A stretch of DNA of 26,731 bases from a virus, in the IMG/VR virus record IMGVR_UViG_3300042874_000217, positions 1-26,731 of that record. One strand, 5' to 3'. The notes beneath the pieces are model-generated. The model had not been told where the DNA came from and did not search any database. It worked only from the letters and a program-made list of their open reading frames with translations. Position 1 is the first letter of the stretch. Each line of letters starts with the position of its first letter. Positions 8,279 to 14,675 of this stretch are shown here, one piece after another. The translations under genes and the position numbers were made by a program.

Positions 8279-9022
8279 TTAAACGCCGTTTTCCTTCTCG
8301 AACCTTTCCTTCTCCTCAAGAATATCTTTCGAGTATTCGATCTTATGAACACACAAAGAGGATATAATGTCATTGTACTGTTCGTATATATGCGCGCCGT
8401 CTGAGAAAACAATCATAGGACCGTCTTCGCATGGAAATTCCATATGGGAAAGAACGTACTCTTTCAACATCTGAAGTCCTCCGACATTCTCAGGAAGACC
8501 TGCATAAAGATCCCATGATCTGAAGTAAACGACCATCTGGAAATAATCCTTACCGGCACCTGGGATTACCTTGAACGAAATGTTCCGAAGACAAGGCGGA
8601 TCAGGGAGATAAACGGAAAGCTTATCACCAACAGATATACAAGCCTGGTTAGTCCGTCCGTCTGAATCATTCAACAAGCCGATACATTTATCAAGCTGAG
8701 GATAAATGAACGAGCCGTAGGTGTATTCTTCGTTGTCTTGTGTCTCTTCTGACATTAAGTATTGAAGAAAATAAGACTCTATTTTCTCCAGAGTCGTAGA
8801 CGCAGGAATTCCAGGTGGAGGAACAGGAGCAAGAGGTCGCAACCAAGGTTTCTGAACAACACCGTAAAAAAATTGCAGCTGCCTGCGTACCTGGCCAACA
8901 TAGGATCCTCCACGAACGAGATAATCAATTCCGTCTTTGACGCATAAGTTAATACTTTCTCTCCAAAGATCGTCTAACGTAACAGCATAAACGGTCTTGG
9001 GTGTTCTAAGATCTTTCAACAA
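8279..9022 (-). CDS. Thymidylate-synthase-fold protein (TS / pyrimidine hydroxymethylase family)
   Basis: A 247-aa protein with thymidylate synthase landmarks in order: catalytic Cys in LPDPPCLRNISFKV (Cys about 144), phosphate-binding RSWD (about 168), GLPENVGG (about 175), equivalent to GLPFNIAS of ThyA, and DGAHIYEQY (about 209-216), equivalent to DAHIYxNH. The Asn of the LPxN motif is kept, which in this family favours dUMP over dCMP. The PPCLR form resembles archaeal and phage ThyA relatives. It may make dTMP or a 5-hydroxymethyl pyrimidine; sequence alone does not decide. The start is TTG 9022, since AAAGGAG sits 6 nt upstream; upstream in-frame codons lie inside the preceding gene. The dUTPase at 15.2 kb would supply dUMP. 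Confidence 0.85.
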   Translation of the reverse strand: MLKDLRTPKTVYAVTLDDLWRESINLCVKDGIDYLVRGGSYVGQVRRQLQFFYGVVQKPWLRPLAPVPPPGIPASTTLEKIESYFLQYLMSEETQDNEEYTYGSFIYPQLDKCIGLLNDSDGRTNQACISVGDKLSVYLPDPPCLRNISFKVIPGAGKDYFQMVVYFRSWDLYAGLPENVGGLQMLKEYVLSHMEFPCEDGPMIVFSDGAHIYEQYNDIISSLCVHKIEYSKDILEEKERFEKENGV

Positions 9023-9023
9023 A

Positions 9024-9416
9024 TTATTCTCCTTTCTCCAAAAATGAATTAATGCTTGACGCAACAGACAAAGGTAAAGATATCTTTCCGTCGGATGTAC
9101 TCATGTTCTTTGCTTCGGCGAGAGTAACAATTTTTTCACAAATATCAAAAGTGGATCGGAATGCATTTTTTGCATAATACATATCCATGGCAAGATAATC
9201 ATCCTTTATGATAAAGTTCTTTATCTCTTCTTCTGTCGGCTGTACGATGTTCTTGGAGAAAAAGGAATACTTCGTCATTTCCTTTCTCGCTTTGTCAAGA
9301 ATATCTTTTTCTTTTGCTTTTCTTGCGCCGGAAATGGCTACCATCGCCTCGCGGCATTTGATTGAAACGGATGCTAAATTGAAAAATAAGGTGGGTTCTT
9401 GTGTTTCTTGGCTCAT
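9024..9416 (-). CDS. Hypothetical protein, 130 aa, helical
   Basis: The start is placed at ATG 9416 (MSQETQEPTLFFNLASV) because AAGGAGAG lies 6 nt upstream; earlier in-frame codons would run into a tRNA-like element. The protein is predominantly helical and charged (ARKAKEKDILDKARKEM). The gene ends 1 nt before the TTG of the thymidylate-synthase-like gene, and its last codons supply that gene's ribosome site, so the two are probably co-translated. Function unknown. Confidence 0.7.
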   Translation of the reverse strand: MSQETQEPTLFFNLASVSIKCREAMVAISGARKAKEKDILDKARKEMTKYSFFSKNIVQPTEEEIKNFIIKDDYLAMDMYYAKNAFRSTFDICEKIVTLAEAKNMSTSDGKISLPLSVASSINSFLEKGE

Positions 9417-9448
9417 GAATCTCTCCTTCATGACAATTTTTAAAACGG

Positions 9449-9520
9449 GATGCAGCAAGCGAATCGAGCGCCTATTGTCTCCGATAAATCGGCGAAGTCT
9501 TACCCTTAGACGAACTGCAT
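9449..9520 (-). tRNA. Degenerate tRNA-like element (Glu/Gln-like 5' half)
   Basis: A 72-nt stretch folds partly as a tRNA: 7-bp acceptor ATGCAGT/GCTGCAT, D-arm GTCT-AAGGGTA-AGAC, T-arm AGGCG-CTCGATT-CGCTT. The anticodon arm is aberrant: its best stem (TCGCC/GGAGA, one mismatch) closes an 8-nt loop with no U33-anticodon-purine pattern, and the 3' end is CCCG rather than NCCA. It is either a tRNA pseudogene or an unusual tRNA-like RNA. I cannot assign an amino acid. Confidence 0.4.
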
Positions 9521-9530
9521 TTTGAATATT

Positions 9531-9604
9531 TGGTTGCGGGTACAGGTGCCGCCCCTATTTATATCCTGGCTTATGAGGCCTGGCTGGTTGCTGAACCACC
9601 CGCA
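9531..9604 (-). tRNA. Degenerate tRNA-Met(CAT)-like element
   Basis: A 74-nt stretch with perfect 7-bp acceptor TGCGGGT/ACCCGCA, unpaired A and encoded CCA; anticodon loop CTCATAA (U33, CAU, A37) on a 5-bp stem with one A-A mismatch; and a 5-bp T-stem ATAGG/CCTGT with a 7-nt loop. The loop GGCGGCA lacks the usual TTCRA bases and the D region is too short for a normal arm. Its 5' half overlaps the last 34 nt of the 113-aa gene. Most likely a decayed or non-canonical tRNA. Confidence 0.3.
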
Positions 9605-9912
9605 TTATTTTCTTCGTTTTCTGCTTTCTTGTCGCATTCAATACACTCGCCCAAAAGAATCCATGTCGGAGATAATTCATGCTCAATATACAAACATTCT
9701 AAAATTATTCCCCAGGCTTTTTGGATCTCCTCTAAATCAACACCGCATTCTTCAACATTAACAAGATAGTTCACGCAACCCAGAAGATCACTGTCCATCC
9801 TATCAATGTTTTTAAAAAACTTGTTTTCAGCTTTCTTTCGCTCTTTCTTTGTCAATTCTGTCGGTTTGCCTGCTGGTTTAACGGAAACTTCTTGGACGTC
9901 TTGTTCTTCCAT
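9571..9912 (-). CDS. Hypothetical protein, 113 aa
   Basis: ATG 9912 is preceded by GAGGAGAG. The N-terminus is charged and disordered-looking (VKPAGKPTELTKKERKKAENK), the middle is helical with several Cys (LLGCVNYLVNVEECGVDL; LGECIECDKK), and the tail is a low-complexity NNAGGSATSQAS. That tail is encoded by sequence that also forms the 5' half of a tRNA-Met-like element. No family recognised. Confidence 0.65.
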   Translation of the reverse strand: MEEQDVQEVSVKPAGKPTELTKKERKKAENKFFKNIDRMDSDLLGCVNYLVNVEECGVDLEEIQKAWGIILECLYIEHELSPTWILLGECIECDKKAENEENNAGGSATSQAS

Positions 9913-9937
9913 GATTCTCTCCTCATCATGTTTGTTA

Positions 9938-10414
9938 TTAAATTAAATCAAAATTAAATTCAACAGAAACAAAACCTTTTCTTTCTTCTTTGACGACAAG
10001 AGTATATTTTTTCTCTTTGTATTTGAATTCTTGATTATCTGAATCACTTTTATTTAACTTTATAGATCCGTTGAGTTTTGTTCCGATATCAATTTTGTTG
10101 TTATAAGGAAATCCAAGTTGCTCTATAATAGCATCAAAAACTCGGTCATAATATATTTTGCCAGAATCATTTGATTTTGTTGTATCATGATATTTGTACG
10201 AAAACTGATACTTCGGAATATCTTTAACAGTAATTTTAACAGAATCGTCGGTAAGCTTTATCTCTTTTTTGTTCAAGAGAGAATTGTTTTTCGAGAATCC
10301 ATTAATGAATTTCTTGAACCGTTTTTGTGCTTCAAGACCTTTGAAGAGATCCAAATTTGCTAGTGTATCTTTGGACTCATTGAGTTCTCTTATTAGTTTT
10401 TCGTATGTTTTCAT
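9938..10414 (-). CDS. Hypothetical protein, 158 aa
   Basis: The start is taken as ATG 10414 (MKTYEKLIRELNES); the longer open frame would begin inside tRNA-Thr. The ribosome site is weak (AAGAAG). The N-terminal third is helical, the rest beta-rich (KYTLVVKEERKGFVSVEFNF at the end), Lys-rich and without Cys. It lies 27 nt downstream of the tRNA genes and may share their transcript. Function unknown. Confidence 0.7.
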   Translation of the reverse strand: MKTYEKLIRELNESKDTLANLDLFKGLEAQKRFKKFINGFSKNNSLLNKKEIKLTDDSVKITVKDIPKYQFSYKYHDTTKSNDSGKIYYDRVFDAIIEQLGFPYNNKIDIGTKLNGSIKLNKSDSDNQEFKYKEKKYTLVVKEERKGFVSVEFNFDLI

Positions 10415-10441
10415 TTTCTTCTTCTTTGTAAGATTGATTAC

Positions 10442-10517
10442 TGGAGCCGGATCCCGGAATCGGACCGAGGACATTCTGCTTACAAGGCAGAGGCTCTACC
10501 GACTGAGCTAATCCGGC
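10442..10517 (-). tRNA. tRNA-Thr (anticodon TGT)
   Basis: A complete 76-nt cloverleaf: acceptor GCCGGAT/ATCCGGC (7 bp perfect), D-arm GCTC-AGTCGGTA-GAGC, anticodon arm TCTGC-CTTGTAA-GCAGA with anticodon TGT, T-arm CTCGG-TCCGATT-CCGGG, discriminator T and an encoded CCA. It would read ACA (and possibly other ACN) codons. The T-loop has C in place of the usual second T. Confidence 0.95.
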
Positions 10518-10530
10518 GTTATCTTTAAAT

Positions 10531-10618
10531 TGGTGGAGACCCGTGGATTCGAACCACGAACATTTTTTCAGTACCGCCGGGTTACAGCCGGGTGCCTTAG
10601 CCGTTCAGCCAAATCTCC
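10531..10618 (-). tRNA. tRNA-Tyr (anticodon GTA)
   Basis: An 88-nt class II tRNA with encoded CCA: acceptor GGAGATT/GGTCTCC (two G-T pairs), anticodon loop CTGTAAC with anticodon GTA, long variable arm of about 18 nt typical of bacterial tRNA-Tyr, T-arm CGTGG-TTCGAAT-CCACG. It is 13 nt upstream of tRNA-Thr in the same direction, so the two are probably cut from one precursor. Confidence 0.95.
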
Positions 10619-10624
10619 AATTTT

Positions 10625-11005
10625 TTACCTACAACAAGTGATAATATTTAAAATCTCTCGCTTTCTTTTACCAGTAATTATATTACCAGTTTCAGCAACG
10701 TATTTAATGTACTTCTCAAAGTCCTCATTGAAAACAGGAGGAATTTTTATTGTATTTAGGAATCTTGTCATTGACTCACCGCGTTCGTCAAAACTCTTCA
10801 GAAGATCAGCCTCTATTTTACCGTTGAAGTTGTGTAAGTTTATACCGTCGACCAAATAATCAAGCTGGTCGAGGATCTCTTCTTGTGTAGGAGAATATCG
10901 TTTTTCGTCAGACGAAGGATAATGACTTGACAGATGAATCTTGGTGCCGTCGATAAGATGAACGTAAACTTTAATTTCAGTCACTTCTTTAAGCTCTATT
11001 CTCAT
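10625..11005 (-). CDS. Hypothetical protein, 126 aa
   Basis: ATG 11005 follows AGGAG. A beta-rich N-terminus (MRIELKEVTEIKVYVHLIDG) is followed by helical segments and a Lys/Arg-rich end with a Cys pair (KRKREILNIITCCR). The gene stops 6 nt before tRNA-Tyr. No recognised domain. Confidence 0.7.
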   Translation of the reverse strand: MRIELKEVTEIKVYVHLIDGTKIHLSSHYPSSDEKRYSPTQEEILDQLDYLVDGINLHNFNGKIEADLLKSFDERGESMTRFLNTIKIPPVFNEDFEKYIKYVAETGNIITGKRKREILNIITCCR

Positions 11006-11077
11006 AATGAATTCTCCTATAATTCAACGGAATGAATCTCAATAAATTTATCTGCTTCTTCGTTAATATTTTACCAT

Positions 11078-11266
11078 TTACCATTTACCAAATTCAGCAA
11101 CAACGTCATTACATTCTGGACACCGAACTTGGAACCACTCACGGAAGCTTCCGTCGATAACATCACAAGTCTTTTGCTCTTTAACATCCGCCTGACTGAC
11201 ATTATCAAAATGATCACAGGAAGTAAATTCTTTTCCACACTCTTCACATTTATGTTGATCAATCAT
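11078..11266 (-). CDS. Small zinc-ribbon protein, 62 aa
   Basis: Contains two Cys knuckles, CEECGKEF (Cys 7, 10) and CPEC (Cys 49, 52), with a further C..H pair between them (SCDHFD): the layout of a compact zinc ribbon. AAGGAG precedes ATG 11266. The frame shown is preferred over an overlapping frame, which has no such motifs and no ribosome site. It is the first gene after the promoter at 11310-11338. Zinc ribbons of this size in phages often bind DNA or host proteins, but the role here is unknown. Confidence 0.75.
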   Translation of the reverse strand: MIDQHKCEECGKEFTSCDHFDNVSQADVKEQKTCDVIDGSFREWFQVRCPECNDVVAEFGKW

Positions 11267-11309
11267 GATATCTCCTTCTGAGTTGTTTCTCTCACTTTCT
11301 TTATAATTA

Positions 11310-11338
11310 ATAGTAACAGATTCTCAAAGAATAGTCAA
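11310..11338 (-). promoter_or_regulatory. Sigma70-type promoter, conserved phage module (copy 2)
   Basis: Minus strand TTGACT, 17-nt spacer ending TGT, TACTAT, then TAATTATAAAGAAA. It is identical in spacing and nearly in sequence to the copies at 2.17 kb and 14.6 kb. It lies upstream of the 62-aa zinc-ribbon gene and probably also serves the tRNA genes. Confidence 0.8.
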
Positions 11339-11398
11339 TAATAAAATGCATTTATTTTCAGAAAAATGTTTATTTTATTTCTTGCTAACAATCAGGTG

Positions 11399-11896
11399 TC
11401 AGGTGTCAAATTCCCAACCATCTAATGAATTTAAACTCACATCAGGCGAGAACCAATCAACTTTAAAATCCAAAAAGTCTGGGAAGTCTTCGGCAAAATC
11501 TGAAAAACAAAATTGCTCCCCTCCTGGCATCCAGAAATCCTCATACAAATAAAGTTGGAGCATTTCAATTGCCCAAATTTGTCTTGCGGATATATTAATT
11601 CCTTTCATTCCATTCATCATTTCTTCAATTATAAAATCATATTGTGCTTGATCTAATAAAGCAACAATTTGAATATCGCCCGCAACAAATCTCATAAGAG
11701 GACCGCTATAATTACAATCAGTCCCTAAATCTTTCGAAAGGGTTTTTGATATTTCTTCAATATCCGGATGTACCCATTTTTCACGAAAATTATTTTTAAA
11801 AATTATTAACGGTTCTACAAATTCAATTGATTCAATTGATTCAATTGATTCAATTGATTCAATTGATTTAATTGATTTAATTGATTTAATTGACAT
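11399..11896 (-). CDS. Hypothetical protein, 165 aa, with N-terminal SIK/SIE repeats
   Basis: The first 25 residues are a tripeptide repeat (MSIKSIKSIKSIE...), encoded by a 9-nt tandem repeat. The rest is an acidic globular-looking domain with many aromatics (CFSDFAEDFPDFLDFKVDWF near the end). Because the repeat unit is a multiple of 3, gain or loss of units would lengthen or shorten the N-terminus without breaking the frame. GGGAG lies upstream of the ATG. The body is not a family I recognise; the start could lie after the repeat only if a non-ATG codon were used. Confidence 0.65.
   Translation of the reverse strand: MSIKSIKSIKSIESIESIESIESIEFVEPLIIFKNNFREKWVHPDIEEISKTLSKDLGTDCNYSGPLMRFVAGDIQIVALLDQAQYDFIIEEMMNGMKGINISARQIWAIEMLQLYLYEDFWMPGGEQFCFSDFAEDFPDFLDFKVDWFSPDVSLNSLDGWEFDT
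11824..11892 (-). repeat. 9-nt tandem repeat (TCAATTGAT type) in coding sequence
   Basis: About seven to eight near-perfect copies of a 9-bp unit. Five are TCAATTGAT and the last three (nearest the gene start) carry T for C (TTAATTGAT), giving SIE versus SIK. The unit is itself nearly palindromic (CAATTG). Not a CRISPR: there are no spacers. Confidence 0.9.
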
Positions 11897-11943
11897 TATT
11901 TTTCTCCCTTTGGTTATCCATAAATTTTAATTTTCAAGAAACC

Positions 11944-11982
11944 AAAAAATTGCACAATAACATTTCTCTTGTTACCGTGCAA
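11944..11982 (-). terminator. Rho-independent terminator
   Basis: On the minus strand TTGCACGGTAACA pairs with TGTTATTGTGCAA (13 bp including two G-T) around an AGAGAAA loop, followed by TTTTTT. It ends the RNA ligase transcript, after the 116-aa gene. Confidence 0.85.
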
Positions 11983-12019
11983 CTTTTCTGTTAATGAGGA
12001 TTTGGTAGGATTTGAGAGG

Positions 12020-12370
12020 CTATTTCGCCCTCTGGACATATATCAAAAACATTTCAGCGTCCTCTTTCTTCTCAAAATGGAACAGTCGTGGAGAGTTAAA
12101 CTGTCGGTCATTCTTCTGACGAACAGCAAACATTCCGTAGTAAACATCATCCTGGAACATTTCCCATTCGTCTTTAGGCGAAATATTTGGCGATTCTCTG
12201 ATAACAAAATACCCGCTGTTTTTCACATCAATGTTACAAGCCAGTTCTCCGCCGGATCCGATTGTAGGACATTCATCCTGATCCTGATTACCGAAGCAAC
12301 AAAATAAACAAGTGTTCTGGCCGCCGCTGTCTTTGACGAACTCAATCTGGTAATCCTTTATTCTCTTCAC
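12020..12370 (-). CDS. Hypothetical protein, 116 aa, Cys cluster
   Basis: Starts at GTG 12370, 5 nt after the RNA ligase stop, so it is coupled to it. It has a Cys cluster CLFCCFG followed by DECPTIG and LACNID, giving five Cys in the first half, which may bind a metal; the second half has a DEWEMFQDDVYYG segment and a helical end. The last gene before a strong terminator. Family not recognised. Confidence 0.7.
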   Translation of the reverse strand: MKRIKDYQIEFVKDSGGQNTCLFCCFGNQDQDECPTIGSGGELACNIDVKNSGYFVIRESPNISPKDEWEMFQDDVYYGMFAVRQKNDRQFNSPRLFHFEKKEDAEMFLIYVQRAK

Positions 12371-12375
12371 GATCT

Positions 12376-13533
12376 CTATTCCTCTTCAATAATTCCCGCA
12401 AATCGCGGTCGTAAAAACTCGGCAACTTCTCTTGACAGATACTTCTTAAAGGCTTTATCATCCTCTTTCTCAAGAGCAATCAAAGCAGGATTTTCATCTT
12501 CTTCTTTCATAATGTCTTGAACTATTAATCCTTGGAGTCTTCCGAAATCTTTCTGAGTGAATTTATCACCATGGGAAAGGATGTTGTTCAGTCGAGCTTC
12601 AGTAATGCAAGCAACAGACTCCTCAAGAGCATTCTCAATGACCTTTGACATCGGTTCTCTTGGCTTCTTCGGAGCACGGACTTTCTCCTGGAACTTCGGA
12701 TTCTTGTGCTTTAAGATAACTCTCTTGCCGTTATGAAGTCTTCCTTCTTTAACAGGACGCAAGACGAACCCTTCGGACTCGTTACCTGGAATTTCCGGAA
12801 GTCCGTACTCTTTATAAAGAGGATCCATGAAAACAGAATTTAAAGCAAGCATTTGTTCAAGAGAACCTCTGGCAAGTTCGGGAGCAAGCCTAAGATTGAA
12901 AACCTTACAAACTGTTACAAGCTCCGGATAATCAATATATTCTCCATTGACCATTATGTCAATGCACCGAACGTCATTATACGGAGTGTACCAAACACCA
13001 GATTGAACCCTGGTTCCCGACGGTTTAAACTTGACTGTTTCATGAGGATACGAACCACCGAAAAGCTCCATGAAGATCGTAACTGTTGCTCCATAGTAAT
13101 TCTGAATGCTCATTGCGGTTGAACTAAGCATTAACTTTGCTCTTTCATAACCATAAAAAGCTTCATCCTTTTCGAGGAATCCTGTTCGTCTGGCGAATTT
13201 AATCTCTTCGGCTGAGGCATGAACCGCAAAGTTAGCTCCGTGGATCTTATTCAAGGCAACCCATGAAGAGTAAACTCCTGAAGAGAAACCTTGGTCAACA
13301 ATGTTGTCAATCATCTTCTGATTGTGAACTCCTTCAATTGAAGAGTAACCGACAAAAGAAAGTGGAAGAAGTTTCTCAGGCTCAGGAAGAACATCATCGG
13401 CCATTATACTCTTGCCACAAATCCGGCAAACGGAGTTCTCTGGAAATTCATCAACCATCTTGAATTCACACTTATGTTCCCGCAAAACGGGATTTACTTT
13501 AACGATAAACTCTCTTTCATTCATTTCAATCAT
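12376..13533 (-). CDS. rnlB: RNA ligase, T4 Rnl2 (RnlB) family, with N-terminal Cys/His module
   Basis: ATP-dependent RNA ligase that seals 3'-OH/5'-phosphate ends. The nucleotidyltransferase core begins near residue 62 (YSSIEGVHNQK). It shows the adenylated lysine in motif I KIHGANF (Lys96), FARRTGFL, a motif III-like FMELFGGSY, motif IV SEGFVLRP and motif V VILKHKNPKF. The Rnl2-type C-terminal domain (TEARLNNILSH, DFGRLQGLIVQDI, FLRPRF) is present. T4 Rnl2 has 334 aa; this protein has 385. The extra N-terminal 60 residues carry H20, C22, C36 and C39 (VCRICGK), a likely zinc site. It overlaps the 93-aa gene by 4 nt (ATGA). A role in tRNA or mRNA repair is inferred; this stretch also carries tRNA genes. 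Confidence 0.93.
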   Translation of the reverse strand: MIEMNEREFIVKVNPVLREHKCEFKMVDEFPENSVCRICGKSIMADDVLPEPEKLLPLSFVGYSSIEGVHNQKMIDNIVDQGFSSGVYSSWVALNKIHGANFAVHASAEEIKFARRTGFLEKDEAFYGYERAKLMLSSTAMSIQNYYGATVTIFMELFGGSYPHETVKFKPSGTRVQSGVWYTPYNDVRCIDIMVNGEYIDYPELVTVCKVFNLRLAPELARGSLEQMLALNSVFMDPLYKEYGLPEIPGNESEGFVLRPVKEGRLHNGKRVILKHKNPKFQEKVRAPKKPREPMSKVIENALEESVACITEARLNNILSHGDKFTQKDFGRLQGLIVQDIMKEEDENPALIALEKEDDKAFKKYLSREVAEFLRPRFAGIIEEE

Positions 13534-13811
13534 TCTCCATACTCCTCCATGTTTTTCTTATCCTTTTCAACTTTCTCTTCCCAAGCCAACATATATCGTT
13601 GAACAGCATCAGAAACAGAAAACGAATCAGAGGCAGATTTTCCGGCTCGGCAGGCGCCTTTCTTTCCGACGAAATAAAAACTCGGCTTTCCTCCAACAGT
13701 CTGGCCAGATCCAAGCTGGAATTTACGGTACTTGTTTGATGTTGAAGGAATCTCGACACATCCTTTATAAATTAAGTAAGCTATTACACGGTCAGTCATT
13801 GTCTTTTTCAT
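13530..13811 (-). CDS. Hypothetical basic protein, 93 aa
   Basis: ATG 13811 follows AAGGAGA. The N-terminus MKKTMTDRVIAYLIYKGCVEI resembles a small winged-helix-like start. The middle is basic and Gly-rich (KFQLGSGQTVGGKPSFYFVGKKGACRAGKS), suggesting nucleic-acid contact, and the tail is a charged helix. It is coupled by ATGA overlap to the RNA ligase gene, which hints at a shared process; this is inference only. Confidence 0.7.
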   Translation of the reverse strand: MKKTMTDRVIAYLIYKGCVEIPSTSNKYRKFQLGSGQTVGGKPSFYFVGKKGACRAGKSASDSFSVSDAVQRYMLAWEEKVEKDKKNMEEYGE

Positions 13812-13847
13812 AATGAGTCTCCTTATCAGTTTTTAGTAATTAAGATC

Positions 13848-14334
13848 TTAAGGCCGATGCTGAATACTTTGAAAAGTTTTGATGGATAAATAATTTGTTC
13901 TTTCATCTTCTAACCAATCAACGTAATTTCCTTTGAAACCGTTCTTGCCAGCCTCGAGAAAATCTTCAACATGGCGCGAATAGTCAGAAAGAAAAAAAAA
14001 GGAATGTCATTGTCCGTTATTTTATCATCAATGTATATATAACTCCTCTTGGTGATCTTTGGGATAAAACCCAGCTTCTTTTGCATTCAAACAAGGTTTC
14101 CATTTTTATCATAAATTTTTTTTTTCATGAAATTGTCATTAAATCCTTCGAATTTTGAAAGATCAAAGATAATCTTTAGATCGCCGTCAATCGGAATGCA
14201 TTCAATTACTTGGGCCTCATGCCTGGATCCAAGCAGGTCTCGAAATCTTCTATAGGATTTTTAAAAACAACTGACGGTTGACAACCTCTTTCAACCATTT
14301 CTTTCAGTTCTTTAACTACTTTAGGCATATTCAT
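13848..14334 (-). pseudogene. Broken gene (about 160 codons) with four frame changes
   Basis: The 500-bp stretch has no long frame but is clearly coding in pieces. It starts at ATG 14334 behind GGAGAG (MNMPKVVKELKEMVERG...FETCLDP), continues in a second frame (RHEAQVIECIPIDGDLKIIFDLS), then a third (LNAKEAGFYPKDHQEE), a fourth (YIDDKITDNDIPFFF) and a fifth (SDYSRHVEDFLEAG...), ending TAA at 13848. Three of the four breaks are at or near simple repeats: near AAACC, a TATATATA run, and a run of 9 T; restoring one base (or one TA unit) at each gives a continuous protein. This is either real decay by slippage or sequencing error. The product is unknown. Confidence 0.7.
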
Positions 14335-14367
14335 AATGATTCTCTCCTTATCAGATTTGAGATTTGA

Positions 14368-14559
14368 TTAGATTTTGAATCGTTCTTTCAGAAATTTAAT
14401 GATTTCGATAGCCTTTTCTTTGTCGATATCAGCTTCATATTCTTCAACGGAATATGGAACCTCTAAAATCAGAGAAACTTCTGTCGGCCAATCTGAATTG
14501 TCGAATTCAAAACCATACAAACTAAAATTTTTGTCAATCTTCAAATTTTTCTCAGCCAT
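14368..14559 (-). CDS. Hypothetical acidic protein, 63 aa
   Basis: ATG 14559 follows AAGGAG with 7-nt spacing, directly downstream of the conserved promoter module at 14603-14631. It has a short beta-type N-terminal half (FSLYGFEFDNSDW; VSLILEVPYS) and a helical C-terminus (KEKAIEIIKFLKERFKI). A complete, compact small protein; not recognised. Confidence 0.7.
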   Translation of the reverse strand: MAEKNLKIDKNFSLYGFEFDNSDWPTEVSLILEVPYSVEEYEADIDKEKAIEIIKFLKERFKI

Positions 14560-14602
14560 GATAAATCTCCTTTTGAATTATTTCTCTTTTTTCTTATAAT
14601 TA

Positions 14603-14631
14603 ATAGTAACATTTCAAAAGGAGTTCGTCAA
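14603..14631 (-). promoter_or_regulatory. Sigma70-type promoter, conserved phage module (copy 3)
   Basis: Minus strand TTGACG, 17-nt spacer ending TGT, TACTAT, then TAATTATAAGAAAA. From TGTTACTAT through AATTATAA it matches copy 2 exactly. It serves the 63-aa gene and probably the genes down to the RNA ligase. Confidence 0.8.
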
Positions 14632-14675
14632 GCTTTTTTAAGACTTTTTTACGTCTTTTTACATTATTTTACATT

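Noticed and set aside
9557-9564. Exact TATAAATA on the minus strand as a late promoter
   Set aside because: It lies inside the variable and T-stem part of a tRNA-like element, and the next gene already has nearby small-gene context; exact 8-mers like this are expected by chance in AT-rich DNA (one also occurs on the plus strand near 24232 with no gene to serve).
11071-11262. Alternative overlapping frame for the 62-aa zinc-ribbon gene
   Set aside because: No ribosome site and no motifs; the +1-shifted frame has paired CxxC knuckles and a good AAGGAG site.
11824-11892. CRISPR or origin-like iterons
   Set aside because: Units are contiguous 9-mers without spacers and lie wholly within a reading frame.
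14638-14662. Hairpin AAGAC/GTCTT with T run as a terminator
   Set aside because: The T run is on the plus strand, where no gene is transcribed, and the stem is only 5 bp.
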